Source of the DNA: Litorivivens sp041624475
GTDB lineage: Bacteria > Pseudomonadota > Gammaproteobacteria > Pseudomonadales > Spongiibacteraceae
Assembly (NCBI RefSeq): GCF_041624475.1
Contig: NZ_JBFJUX010000003.1
Location: forward strand, 62,001-126,000
Direction: 5' to 3'
DNA length: 64,000 nucleotides
The notes below the pieces were generated by a model. That model was given only the letters and a program-made list of their open reading frames with translations, ran no database searches and was not told the DNA's origin. Shown in pieces: positions 53,476-60,104 of this stretch (position 1 is the first letter of the stretch; the number at the start of each line of letters is the position of its first letter). A program made the position numbers and the translations under genes.

Positions 53476-54457
53476 GCCAACCCTGCATCAGCCCGCTCAG
53501 CGGGCTTTTTACTCCCTGCGCCCCCTGTTTCAGCACATGGGTGTATATCTCCGTGGTTGTGACATCACTGTGGCCGAGTTGCTGCTGAACCGTGCGTATG
53601 TCGGCGCCTGATTGCAGTAAATGCGTGGCGAAGGAGTGGCGCAGTGTATGGCAGCTGACTGTCTTGGGAATGTTCGCCGCTTTGGCTGCGTTTTTTACGA
53701 GCTTGTTCAATGTACTTTCATCGAAGTGATGGCGGCGAATCTGTTGCGACTGTGGATCAATGCTCAATCGAGAAGCCGGGAACAGGTATTGCCAGTCGAC
53801 GCTGAGAGGTGCTTTGGGGAACTTGCGTGCAAGCGCATCTGGCATCCATACGCCAGCGTAATTCGGGTTGTCTTTGTCCTCCTCCAGTGTGAGCTTAACC
53901 TGTTCAATCTGACGCCGAAGGAGGGGAGCTAACTCAGGTGCCAATGTCGTCAATCGATGTTTGTCGCCCTTGCCTTGCCATATCTTCAACTGCTGGAAGT
54001 CAAAATCAACATCCTTCACCCGCAAGCGAACCAGCTCGATACGCCTAAGCCCGGAGCCATAGAGCATGGCCGCCATAAGCTGATGTATACCGTTTAAATG
54101 TGAGAGTAACGCGCCAACTTCTTGAGAGGTTAATACCGTAGGTAGTTTTGCCTGCCGATTTGCCCGTCGGAACTGGCCTAGCTTGCCTAGCGGTTGATTG
54201 AGAAATTTATTGTAAAGATAGGCAAGAGAATTCAAAGCAATAGCCTGTGTGCCCGCTGAAACATGCCTTTCACATGCCAGCCAGGTAAGAAACTGTTCTA
54301 CCTCATTGTCGCCCATATCTCGTGGGTGCTTTTTGCCGTGAAAAATAATAAAGTACTTAATCCAATACAAATAAGCACTGACCGTTCGCCGGCTGTAACG
54401 CCGAACCAGCATGTGTGCGCGAATAGACTCAAGGAATGGGGATGCAGCCACAGTCAT
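53459..54457 (-). CDS. intI: Integron integrase IntI
   Basis: IntI is the tyrosine recombinase that inserts and excises gene cassettes at attI and attC. The 332-residue protein has an N-terminal SAM-like domain (1-95) and a catalytic domain. Arg is in GSGLRRIELV, the box is HTLRHSFATH, and the nucleophile Tyr305 is in TEIYTHV. Between these lies the IntI-specific insertion (about 200-235: WMPDALARKFPKAPLSVDWQYLFPAS) that contacts the extrahelical bases of folded attC. This separates it from XerC/D and other integrases. The frame is intact. GGAG lies 8 nt before the ATG, and a LexA box overlaps its promoter. Cassettes lie on the opposite strand, upstream, as expected. Confidence 0.95.
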   Translation of the reverse strand: MTVAASPFLESIRAHMLVRRYSRRTVSAYLYWIKYFIIFHGKKHPRDMGDNEVEQFLTWLACERHVSAGTQAIALNSLAYLYNKFLNQPLGKLGQFRRANRQAKLPTVLTSQEVGALLSHLNGIHQLMAAMLYGSGLRRIELVRLRVKDVDFDFQQLKIWQGKGDKHRLTTLAPELAPLLRRQIEQVKLTLEEDKDNPNYAGVWMPDALARKFPKAPLSVDWQYLFPASRLSIDPQSQQIRRHHFDESTLNKLVKNAAKAANIPKTVSCHTLRHSFATHLLQSGADIRTVQQQLGHSDVTTTEIYTHVLKQGAQGVKSPLSGLMQGWQQPSV

Positions 54458-54468
54458 ATCGATACTCC

Positions 54469-54495
54469 ATTATCAATTACTGTTTATGTATACAG
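54469..54495 (-). promoter_or_regulatory. intI promoter region with LexA (SOS) box
   Basis: CTGTTTATGTATACAG (54480-54495) fits the gammaproteobacterial LexA consensus CTGT-N8-ACAG. A -10-like GATAAT on the minus strand (54469-54474) lies next to it, so LexA would cover the promoter. SOS control of intI is established for several integrons; here it is inferred from the site. Confidence 0.75.
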
Positions 54496-54520
54496 TATGT
54501 CTTTCGTGTTTTTATTTCAA

Positions 54521-54680
54521 TGGGCCCCAGCTTAATCGGGTGGGCTATTGTCGGTCTTGGGGTAATATTCAATAAAAACAGATGGATAGAGCATAGGGTG
54601 GGGCCCTCTCTAATATATTACAGTGGGCCCCAGCTAATAATTATTATGAGGTCGGAGACCTCATTAACAGGCTGTTATAG
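54521..54680 (+). other. Integron attI region
   Basis: The recombination core is TTAACAG-G-CTGTTAT (54664-54678), an inverted pair of IntI-type half sites, with the crossover expected between G54674 and T54675. Upstream lie two direct copies of TGGGCCCCAGCT (54521-54532 and 54624-54635), 103 bp apart, which could be accessory IntI sites. A cassette promoter must lie here or within intI; TTGTCG followed 17 bp later by AATAAA (from about 54549) is only a weak candidate. Confidence 0.75.
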
Positions 54681-55183
54681 GGATTGGATGATGTCACTAA
54701 AGATGCGAACCGTTGTGGCGCTTTTTCTAGGAGGCTTGCTTTCTGCACAGGTTATAGCGCAAGTGGACGACGCGTGCCCAGAATACGTCGAAACTATGAT
54801 CGCTGAACTTAAATCTACCGACGCTACAGCCGAATTTAAAAAAGCCAAGAAGAAAGGCGACTTACGGTTCATCCCCACCCCTTCTGTACACCCGGAGGGT
54901 TTCAATATAAACGGGCTGCCCGATGGTAAATATTGGCCTGATTACAAAGGTTCCGGTATACGAGAAGACTTTCTAGACCCAAGCAAAGTGTTTTACTCAT
55001 GCCAAATCGAGCTAATTGAAGTATTTGACCAGTTCGCAAAGCAGTACAATTCATTAGTTGCAGCGGAACTTGAGCAATGACCAGAAATCCCTATAACAAG
55101 CTGCTTAAGTTCACTCCGGCCGCAAAAGACGCGGCCTCCGCGGGACGCCCAAAGCGCTGCTTTGGCCGCCCCTTAGCAGGGCG
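54675..55183 (+). mobile_element. Integron gene cassette 1 (509 bp)
   Basis: The left junction GTTATAGGGATT (54674-54685) is the exact reverse complement of AATCCCTATAAC (55086-55097) at the start of the attC. This is the signature of a cassette: its first bases complete the attC in the excised circle. The right junction is GCGTTATG at 55181-55188. The cassette contains one gene on the plus strand. Confidence 0.9.
54688..55080 (+). CDS. Cassette-encoded small exported protein of unknown function
   Basis: I do not recognise a family. The 130-residue product begins with a signal peptide (RTVVALFLGGLLSAQVIA, cleavage before QVDDACPEY), so the mature protein of about 106 residues is periplasmic or secreted. 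It has two cysteines in the mature part (DDACPEY and FYSCQIEL) that could form a disulfide, a lysine-rich patch (KKAKKKGD), and a helical C-terminus (FDQFAKQYNSLVAAELEQ). In-frame ATGs at 54688, 54691 and 54703 are possible starts, and none has a strong ribosome site. It begins 13 bp into the cassette and ends just before its attC, the normal cassette layout. Confidence 0.75.
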   Translation: MMSLKMRTVVALFLGGLLSAQVIAQVDDACPEYVETMIAELKSTDATAEFKKAKKKGDLRFIPTPSVHPEGFNINGLPDGKYWPDYKGSGIREDFLDPSKVFYSCQIELIEVFDQFAKQYNSLVAAELEQ

Positions 55184-55188
55184 TTATG
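55086..55188 (+). other. attC site of cassette 1
   Basis: The site has ATAAC (R'') at 55093-55097, AAGCTGCTTAAG (L'') after it, and CCTTAGCAGGGCGTTATG (L' and R') at 55171-55188. The two arms pair imperfectly, leaving the unpaired bases IntI needs on the folded bottom strand. The centre has GGCCGC...GCGGCC and other GC-rich hairpin bases, giving a total of about 100 bp. Confidence 0.9.
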
Positions 55189-55201
55189 TTTTCTAGAGAG
55201 T

Positions 55202-55552
55202 ATGGAAGAAAGAATACATAAACAACGAGCGATACTCGTCCAAATCGTTAGGTGCATTCATATGAAGAGTGCTCTCACTACCATTGATGAAGATCCAAAG
55301 TTGAACTTTTGGCGGCTAATTCATGGAGGCTTTCTTGATTTGGCCGTTCTAGAGTGGTGTAAGGTATTTGGCTCGAATGCAGAACCCACTCACTGGAAAG
55401 GAGTCGTAGAAGATCGTGTTGCATTCACAGAAGCCCTACTAAATTCAGTTGGGCTGAACCGTGATGAGTGGGATTCTTACTGGAATCACTTAAAAAAAAA
55501 AGGGGACGGAGGGGTTAAAAATCCACCAAGAGGCGTGATGCGCGATATTTAA
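55202..55552 (+). CDS. Cassette-encoded protein of unknown function, C-terminus altered by a palindromic repeat
   Basis: The 116-residue product has a core with NFWRLIHGGFLDLAVLEWCKVFGS...EPTHWKGVV and LNSVGLNRDEWDSYW. From memory, this LEWCK-FG/THW pattern occurs in uncharacterised small proteins of integrons and genomic islands, whose C-termini usually continue with a conserved Arg/His-containing helix. Here the coding frame runs into the palindrome at about 55492, so the last ~20 residues (KKKGDGGVKNPPRGVMRDI) are repeat-derived and the original tail is lost. ATG 55202 lies 18 bp into the cassette. It is probably non-functional or altered. Confidence 0.6.
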   Translation: MEERIHKQRAILVQIVRCIHMKSALTTIDEDPKLNFWRLIHGGFLDLAVLEWCKVFGSNAEPTHWKGVVEDRVAFTEALLNSVGLNRDEWDSYWNHLKKKGDGGVKNPPRGVMRDI

Positions 55553-55713
55553 TCCCGCCGTTCCCTTTTGTCGTCCCCTTTTATGCTCGCACCATGTCGC
55601 TCACAGCGCTATAGCGGCGATCTTCTATCTGTTCGGCAATAAACTCGTCAAGGTCTGGGCCAAGTAATGCTCGTATTTCTGGTCATGGGCAGCCTCCTGT
55701 GCCAAATATTGGA
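55492..55713. repeat. Tandem unit A: palindromic element plus ParD-like fragment
   Basis: The unit has a palindromic half (55492-55582) beginning with a run of A then GGGGACGGAGGGG and ending TCGTCCCCTTTT. A ParD-like start on the minus strand follows (55583-55686), then a ribosome site and CCAAATATTGG. Unit B repeats the whole arrangement about 218 bp downstream with scattered substitutions. Confidence 0.8.
55583..55686 (-). pseudogene. ParD-like antitoxin fragment, copy A (frameshifted)
   Basis: An ATG at 55686 follows a perfect AGGAGG with 6-nt spacing and codes for MTRNTSIT, then shifts into WPRP and a stop at 55648. Compared with copy B, two bases are missing (CAAGTAATG against CAAGGGTAATG), which breaks the frame. 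The rest of the ParD-like N-terminus remains readable in another frame. Confidence 0.75.
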
Positions 55714-55905
55714 GAAAAAGGGGACAGAGGGGTTAAAAATCCACCAAGAGGCATGATGCGCGATATTTAATCCCTCCGTGCCTTTTTTGGTCCCCTTTTT
55801 TGCTCGCACCATTTCGCTCACAGCGCCATAGCGGCCATCTTCTATCTGTTCAGCAATAAACGCGTCAAAGTCTCGGCCAAGGGTAATGTTGGTATTTCTG
55901 GTCAT
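55648..55905 (-). pseudogene. ParD-like antitoxin N-terminus, copy B, running into a repeat
   Basis: The ATG at 55905 has AGGAGG 6 nt upstream. Residues 1-35 (MTRNTNITLGRDFDAF and EDGRYGAVSEMVRA) match the ribbon-helix-helix N-terminus of ParD antitoxins, in which RNT-I-LG-FD-FI and GRYG-SE-VR are conserved. From about 55801 the frame enters the palindrome (KKGTKKGTEG...) and ends at 55648 inside copy A. The toxin-neutralising C-terminus is missing and no ParE toxin is nearby, so it is a remnant. DNA-binding by the short form cannot be excluded. Confidence 0.75.
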
Positions 55906-55931
55906 AGGAAGCCTCCTGTGCCAAATATTGG
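55714..55931. repeat. Tandem unit B: palindromic element plus ParD-like fragment
   Basis: This is the second copy of unit A. Its palindrome (55714-55801) runs from AAAAAGGGGACAGAGGGG to GGTCCCCTTTTTT, and both contain the inner TTAAAAATCCACCAAGAGG. The similarity to unit A stops after CCAAATATTGG. The palindrome looks like those linked to REP-associated tyrosine transposases, but no transposase gene is present. Confidence 0.8.
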
Positions 55932-55950
55932 TATGTTTTGCGAAAATGCC

Positions 55951-56008
55951 CATAACAAGGCAAGGTAAGCCGGTGCCGAAAAAACCGCGCGGCAGCCTGC
56001 GGCGTAAT
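55951..56008 (+). other. Probable degenerate terminal attC
   Basis: CATAAC (55951-55956) starts a 58-bp site. The arms GCAAGG...GGTGCCG and CGGCAGCCTGC can pair around AAAAAACCGCG. The right core reads GCGTAAT instead of GCGTTAT, so the crossover triplet GTT is GTA. This is close to the minimum attC length. The array would end here if the site is inactive. Confidence 0.55.
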
Positions 56009-56031
56009 TCTTAAGGAGCTACCGTTAAAAT

Positions 56032-56994
56032 ATGTTGGATATTGTGTTTCTTCTTTCAGGTATTGCTTTGCTCACAGTTGGCGGGGAAGCGTTGATCCGG
56101 GGCTCGCTGGCGGCGGCAAAGCGGCTCGGTGTGTCACCCTTGCTCAGTGGTCTGGTTATTGTGGGCTTCGGTACCTCTGCTCCGGAGTTGGTAGTGTCTG
56201 TGAATGCTGCGGTGGAAGGGCGACCAGACATTGCGATCGGCAACGTAGTTGGTAGCAACATCAGTAATATCCTGCTGATACTCGGAATTTGCGCCTTGAT
56301 ATCGCCAATGGTCGTCAAGCCGCTTGCCCTGAGGCGGGATGCGGTCACGGTTGTCGCAGCAAGTGTATTGTTTCTTGTTCTGGTTGGGGGAAGTGCCCTG
56401 GTGCGTGCAGATGCGGCTGTATTCCTGGTCGCTCTGGGTGCTTATCTGGTTTGGGCTTACCGCAGCGAGCGGTTTCACGCTGGGCCCTCAGGTGAATTAC
56501 ACCAGGCTGAAGCAGATGAGGTCGCCGCCATTCCGAAGTCGTTGTTGTGGACTGTAACCGCCGTCGCTTTTGGCTTGCTGCTCTTAATTGCCGGATCACA
56601 AGTGCTGCTGATGGGGGCCATTGGCATTGCAGAGCATTTTGCTGTGCCAGAGGCCGTTATTGGTTTGACGCTGGTGGCCGTGGGCACCTCGCTACCAGAA
56701 TTGTCCATATCGGTAATTGCCGCTATTCGGCGGCATGCAGATGTGGCTGTCGGAAACATACTGGGCAGCAATATCTTCAATTTACTGGGGATTCTTGGGG
56801 TTTCCGCGCTACTTCAGCCGCTGCCAGTTCATGCAAGAATTTTGCAGTTTGATCAATGGGTCATGCTTGGAACAGCGGTGCTTCTGCTTTTGTTCTTGTA
56901 CTCGGGCCGCCGCCTTAGCCGTGCGGAGGGCGGAGTGCTTCTGATTGGCTATGGTATTTACGTTTGGTTGAGTTTTGCGGTGTTCGGTGGCTGA
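56032..56994 (+). CDS. CaCA-family sodium/calcium exchanger
   Basis: The 320-residue inner-membrane protein has ten helices in two inverted repeats. The alpha-1 repeat has VGFGTSAPELVVSVNAA and IGNVVGSNISNILLILG. The alpha-2 repeat has VAVGTSLPELSISVIAA and VGNILGSNIFNLLGILG. The acidic Glu in each GTSxPEL motif binds the ions. This is the YrbG-like subfamily that exports calcium in exchange for sodium. AAGGAG (56012-56017) lies 14 nt before the ATG. The gene begins 24 bp after the last attC-like site, but no attC follows it, so it is treated as chromosomal. Confidence 0.9.
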   Translation: MLDIVFLLSGIALLTVGGEALIRGSLAAAKRLGVSPLLSGLVIVGFGTSAPELVVSVNAAVEGRPDIAIGNVVGSNISNILLILGICALISPMVVKPLALRRDAVTVVAASVLFLVLVGGSALVRADAAVFLVALGAYLVWAYRSERFHAGPSGELHQAEADEVAAIPKSLLWTVTAVAFGLLLLIAGSQVLLMGAIGIAEHFAVPEAVIGLTLVAVGTSLPELSISVIAAIRRHADVAVGNILGSNIFNLLGILGVSALLQPLPVHARILQFDQWVMLGTAVLLLLFLYSGRRLSRAEGGVLLIGYGIYVWLSFAVFGG

Positions 56995-57090
56995 TATGGC
57001 ATGGCAAACTGTTGCGGCGGCTGATCCTGCTTTTTCTTGCGCAAGGGCCGGATTCGCTGCGCATACCGCTGAAAAACAGGTTTTAAAGTC

Positions 57091-57363
57091 ATGACCAGAT
57101 TTTTAGTGCCAATGGTAGCGTCTCTGGTCATTATTTTCGCGGTAGTCTCCGGGCTGGCTTGGTATGTGGGTTCATCGCCCAACAAACAGCATTACACGAT
57201 ATACATTGACGAGAAAAATCGCATTTTCGTTAATGGAGAGCGGGCAACCGAGGAGCGGGTGTACAGGCTTGGCAGAGACATGACGGTGGATATAGAGATA
57301 AAACGGCATAGCCAGGCAAGCCTTTCATTTTGTTTTCAAGAGCGCGGCTGTACCGTGGACTGA
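57091..57363 (+). CDS. Small membrane-anchored protein, ExbD/TolR-like periplasmic part (tentative)
   Basis: The 90-residue protein has one N-terminal membrane helix (about 5-27, LVPMVASLVIIFAVVSGLAWYV). A hydrophilic domain follows: YTIYIDEKNRIFVNGERATEERVYRLGRDMTVDIEIKR. This resembles the periplasmic part of ExbD/TolR (I-x-D-x-x-x-I-x-V-N-G), but the membrane Asp of those proteins is absent, so it is not a functional ExbD. Two cysteines lie at the C-terminus (FCFQERGC). I cannot assign a function. Confidence 0.5.
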   Translation: MTRFLVPMVASLVIIFAVVSGLAWYVGSSPNKQHYTIYIDEKNRIFVNGERATEERVYRLGRDMTVDIEIKRHSQASLSFCFQERGCTVD

Positions 57364-57451
57364 GAATAAATGGTATGACTCAGTAGTGACACAATCCTCT
57401 GTGTAACTTCAGGTTTTATGCGCGTACTTCCGACTTTAGGCGTAATTAAGC

Positions 57452-57733
57452 ATGGAAGAAATTATCAGTAAACTTACGGGCTACACATTTGCATTGAGAG
57501 ATGCTTTAGAGCGCACCAATGAATCAAGTGAGCGCCCGAAAATTACCCGGCATTTGGCAGCGGCGGCCGAGATGTATGCACTTTTACATATGCATAAAAC
57601 CACTGAAGCTATCGCCCATATTATCAGCGCAGAAAGCCGGGGCCATGGTTTGTCCTACTTGTCGGGTGACGCAGGGAAAAACGTTGCTAAAAAATGGGCG
57701 GAATTTGTCAGCGCGGCGGGAGTCGATCGCTAA
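57452..57733 (+). CDS. Hypothetical small protein
   Basis: The 93-residue protein is predicted to be soluble and mainly helical. It has no motif I recognise. It starts MEEIISKLTGYTFALRDALERT and contains HLAAAAEMYALLHMHKTTEAIAHI. The ribosome site is weak, so coding status rests on the uninterrupted frame and plausible composition. It lies between the small membrane protein and the TonB receptor, with no functional clue from neighbours. Confidence 0.5.
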   Translation: MEEIISKLTGYTFALRDALERTNESSERPKITRHLAAAAEMYALLHMHKTTEAIAHIISAESRGHGLSYLSGDAGKNVAKKWAEFVSAAGVDR

Positions 57734-58097
57734 GACACATTCCTGCCAAGACTGGCTGAGTTTAGCTGCGCTCAGCACTTGAATCTGAGCCCGCCCGGTG
57801 AACAGGGCCGTTTTATGATCTGGCGATAAGCGCAATGGGGTGACTCCTATGCAGCCTGGAGCGTTGCTATCGCTGAAGCAGGGCATGAAAGGCCAGATCA
57901 CTTACTTCGCCCGCGTAAATGAGCAGTCGCAAGCACTCATAATCTGGAAGTTGTGAATTAGCGAGTCAATTTCGGGTATTTCACTCCAACGTCATTGAAA
58001 ATTCGATCAAGGCTCAGCGATCTGCTGGCACTTCGACAATACCTGCACTACGCTGAAATACAACGGTGTCTAAAAATTAACCTGTAAAGGGCGTTAC
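57734..58097. other. Intergenic region upstream of the TonB-dependent receptor
   Basis: This 364-bp stretch should hold the receptor promoter. It contains a GCTGAG...CTCAGC hairpin near 57754-57775 without a T-run, and a 35-codon frame from an ATG near 57849 that has no supporting feature. No riboswitch or Fur box was recognised. Confidence 0.5.
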
Positions 58098-60104
58098 ATG
58101 GGCGATCGTGGCGGAGTGAACGGTCGGCGTCTGGCAAAAATCTTGAATTTTTGCTGGCTGGGGCCGTTATACCTGCTGGGGGTGCCCGCCCAGAGCATGG
58201 AAAACCTCACGGAGCTTAGCCTTGAGCAACTGATGAACGTCAATATCAGTGTGTCTGCTCGCCGAGGCGAACGGCTTCAGGACTCTTCTGCCGCGGTCTA
58301 CATCCTCAAGAATTCAACCATTCAACGTTCCGGCGCGACATCGATACCTGAATTGTTGCGGCTGGTACCCGGCGTAGAGGTTACCCGGATCGGTAAGGGT
58401 AAGTGGGGTATTGGCATTCGCGGCTTCAATGGCGGCATTTTCACCAACCGGCTTTTGATCCTCGTCGACGGTCGCAGCGCTTTTTCCCCAGCCAAAATCG
58501 GGATGTTCTGGGACACGCTGGATACTCTGATCGAAGACATCGACAGGATAGAAGTCGTTAGAGGGCCCGGTACCGCATTGTGGGGTGGCAATGCCTTTAA
58601 TGGTGTTATCAATATCGTTACCAAACATAGCTGCGACACGATTGGTGGCAAGGCTTCTGTAGCTGCCGGGGATGAAGAGCGCTGGTTTGGCAGTATCAGA
58701 TACGGAAAAGCTTTTGGTAACAACCGCTACGGGCGTGCGTATTTCAAATCCTTTGAGCGCGACGATGCAACCAGGCCTGACGGATCAGACAACTATGATC
58801 AATGGACGGGTTCGCAAGGCGGCTTTCGGCTGGATTTTGGATCGGTGGAGCAGGGTGCAACGAGCCTACAGTTCAACGCTTACGAGGGCAACCAGAATGA
58901 GGAGCTGATTCTGCCGGCACCGGGTTCCGGTTCGGCAACCGAACTGCGCAGAAAGCATGTGAGCTATTCCGGCATGAATTTTCTGGCTCATTGGGAGAAG
59001 CAGGCAAGCGATAAACACAACTTTCGCTCTCGCTTTACTGCAGACCACTCAAAGCGAGATGACCTGTTTTTTGACCTCGAAATCAACAGTTACGATCTCG
59101 ATCTGCAACATGACTTCAAACCAACAGCAGCAAACCGGCTGCTCTGGGGCCTTGCCTACCGTCTGACCAAGGATAACCTTCAAGACCAGTATATTCGCTA
59201 CAGGCCAACGCGGCGCGAGTACGCGGTGACCAGTGGCTTTGTTCAGTATGAGCATCAGCTACTGAAATCTCTGAGGGCAATCATGGGCGTAAAGATATCG
59301 CACAATGATTTTACCGGCGAAGAGCAGCAGCCGAATATGCGCATGGTGTGGACGCCTCAGAAAAACATGACCTTCTGGCTCGCCTCATCTGACGCCCGCC
59401 GCACACCGAGCCGAACCGAGCATGATGTGATTATCGATTTCGACCTGCTTAATCCCGCGGTGCAATTGCAAATTCGTGGGGATGAAGCTTTTGAATCTGA
59501 GCGCTTGAAGGCCTATGAATTTGGTTGGCGTTTTAATGTCAGCGACAGGCTCACCCTCGATACGGCGCTTTACTACAACGAGTACGAGGATCTCCGAACG
59601 CTGGAGCCCGGCGCGCCAGAACCCTCTACCGGGCCGACGCCGTTCATAGTGCCCCTTATCGCCACCAATGGTGCCGCGGCCACCTCTCGGGGTGGCGAAC
59701 TCAGCGTTGGCTTCAAGGCATCACCCAGCTGGCGCGGCGAATTCATCTACTCCTATGTCGATATTGAGGTAGAGGCCGATCAGAGTAATGATCCCAATGC
59801 TGACAACGCCGAACGGGAAAGCCCGAGACACAAAGCGGCAGTTACCTCTCATTGGGATCTGCCTCGGCAAGTGGAACTGTCAACGACCCTGCGCTACGTC
59901 GACAACATTGAACAACATCATATAGACGCGTACACCGCGCTCGACCTGAAAGTAAGTAAAGTGCTCTCGCCCAACGCAACGCTTAGCCTTGTCGGCAGAA
60001 ATCTGCTAACCGGCGGACATCAGGAGTTTGTCGACCGGGTGGTGGGCACTCCACCCGTTGAAGTTGACCGAAGTGCGTACCTGCAGCTCGTGCTTAAATT
60101 CTAG
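58098..60104 (+). CDS. TonB-dependent outer-membrane receptor
   Basis: The 668-residue precursor has a signal peptide ending near VPAQS, then a plug domain (about 45-170) and a 22-strand barrel. Plug features include LTELSLEQLMNVNISVSARRGERLQDSSAAVYIL (with the TonB-box-like region), RSGATSIPELLRLVPGVEV, GIRGFNGGIFTNRLLILVDGRSAF, and VVRGPGTALWGGNAFNGVINIVTK. The last strand ends with the usual aromatic-containing YLQLVLKF, the BAM recognition signal. The substrate is unknown. The next two genes are an exported hydrolase-like lipoprotein and a membrane protein, suggesting import of something processed at the cell envelope. Confidence 0.92.
   Translation: MGDRGGVNGRRLAKILNFCWLGPLYLLGVPAQSMENLTELSLEQLMNVNISVSARRGERLQDSSAAVYILKNSTIQRSGATSIPELLRLVPGVEVTRIGKGKWGIGIRGFNGGIFTNRLLILVDGRSAFSPAKIGMFWDTLDTLIEDIDRIEVVRGPGTALWGGNAFNGVINIVTKHSCDTIGGKASVAAGDEERWFGSIRYGKAFGNNRYGRAYFKSFERDDATRPDGSDNYDQWTGSQGGFRLDFGSVEQGATSLQFNAYEGNQNEELILPAPGSGSATELRRKHVSYSGMNFLAHWEKQASDKHNFRSRFTADHSKRDDLFFDLEINSYDLDLQHDFKPTAANRLLWGLAYRLTKDNLQDQYIRYRPTRREYAVTSGFVQYEHQLLKSLRAIMGVKISHNDFTGEEQQPNMRMVWTPQKNMTFWLASSDARRTPSRTEHDVIIDFDLLNPAVQLQIRGDEAFESERLKAYEFGWRFNVSDRLTLDTALYYNEYEDLRTLEPGAPEPSTGPTPFIVPLIATNGAAATSRGGELSVGFKASPSWRGEFIYSYVDIEVEADQSNDPNADNAERESPRHKAAVTSHWDLPRQVELSTTLRYVDNIEQHHIDAYTALDLKVSKVLSPNATLSLVGRNLLTGGHQEFVDRVVGTPPVEVDRSAYLQLVLKF

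Larger units (their letters stand above)
53459..56008. mobile_element. Chromosomal integron: intI, attI and two cassettes
   Basis: It contains a divergent integrase gene, an attI site, one cassette with an exact attC, and a second cassette with an apparently decayed terminal attC. Flanking genes (ALDH on one side, a Na+/Ca2+ exchanger on the other) look chromosomal. No transposon ends, sul1 or qac genes are present, so this is not a clinical class 1 integron. Confidence 0.9.
55184..56008 (+). mobile_element. Integron gene cassette 2 (about 825 bp, terminal)
   Basis: It starts with TTATGTTTTC after the cassette 1 attC and ends at a CATAAC...GCGTAAT site. The shared core GTTATG/CATAAC agrees at both ends. 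It holds a truncated plus-strand gene and two tandem units of palindrome plus broken antitoxin gene on the minus strand, making it unusually long and decayed. Confidence 0.65.

Noticed and set aside
54436..54687. N-terminal extension of the first cassette protein through attI
   Set aside because: The frame is open by chance across attI, and the exact cassette boundary at 54674/54675 places the real start at or after 54688.
55648..55905. An intact 85-residue antitoxin or new protein on the minus strand
   Set aside because: Only the first ~35 residues look like ParD. The rest is translated palindrome and duplicated DNA, and no toxin gene is adjacent.
56032..56994. Na+/Ca2+ exchanger as a third integron cassette
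   Set aside because: GTTAAAA at 56024 resembles a cassette junction, but no attC follows the gene, so it is better read as flanking chromosome.
57584..57901. A 105-codon frame on the minus strand
   Set aside because: It overlaps the plus-strand 93-residue frame and the spacer, and has no recognised motif or ribosome site.
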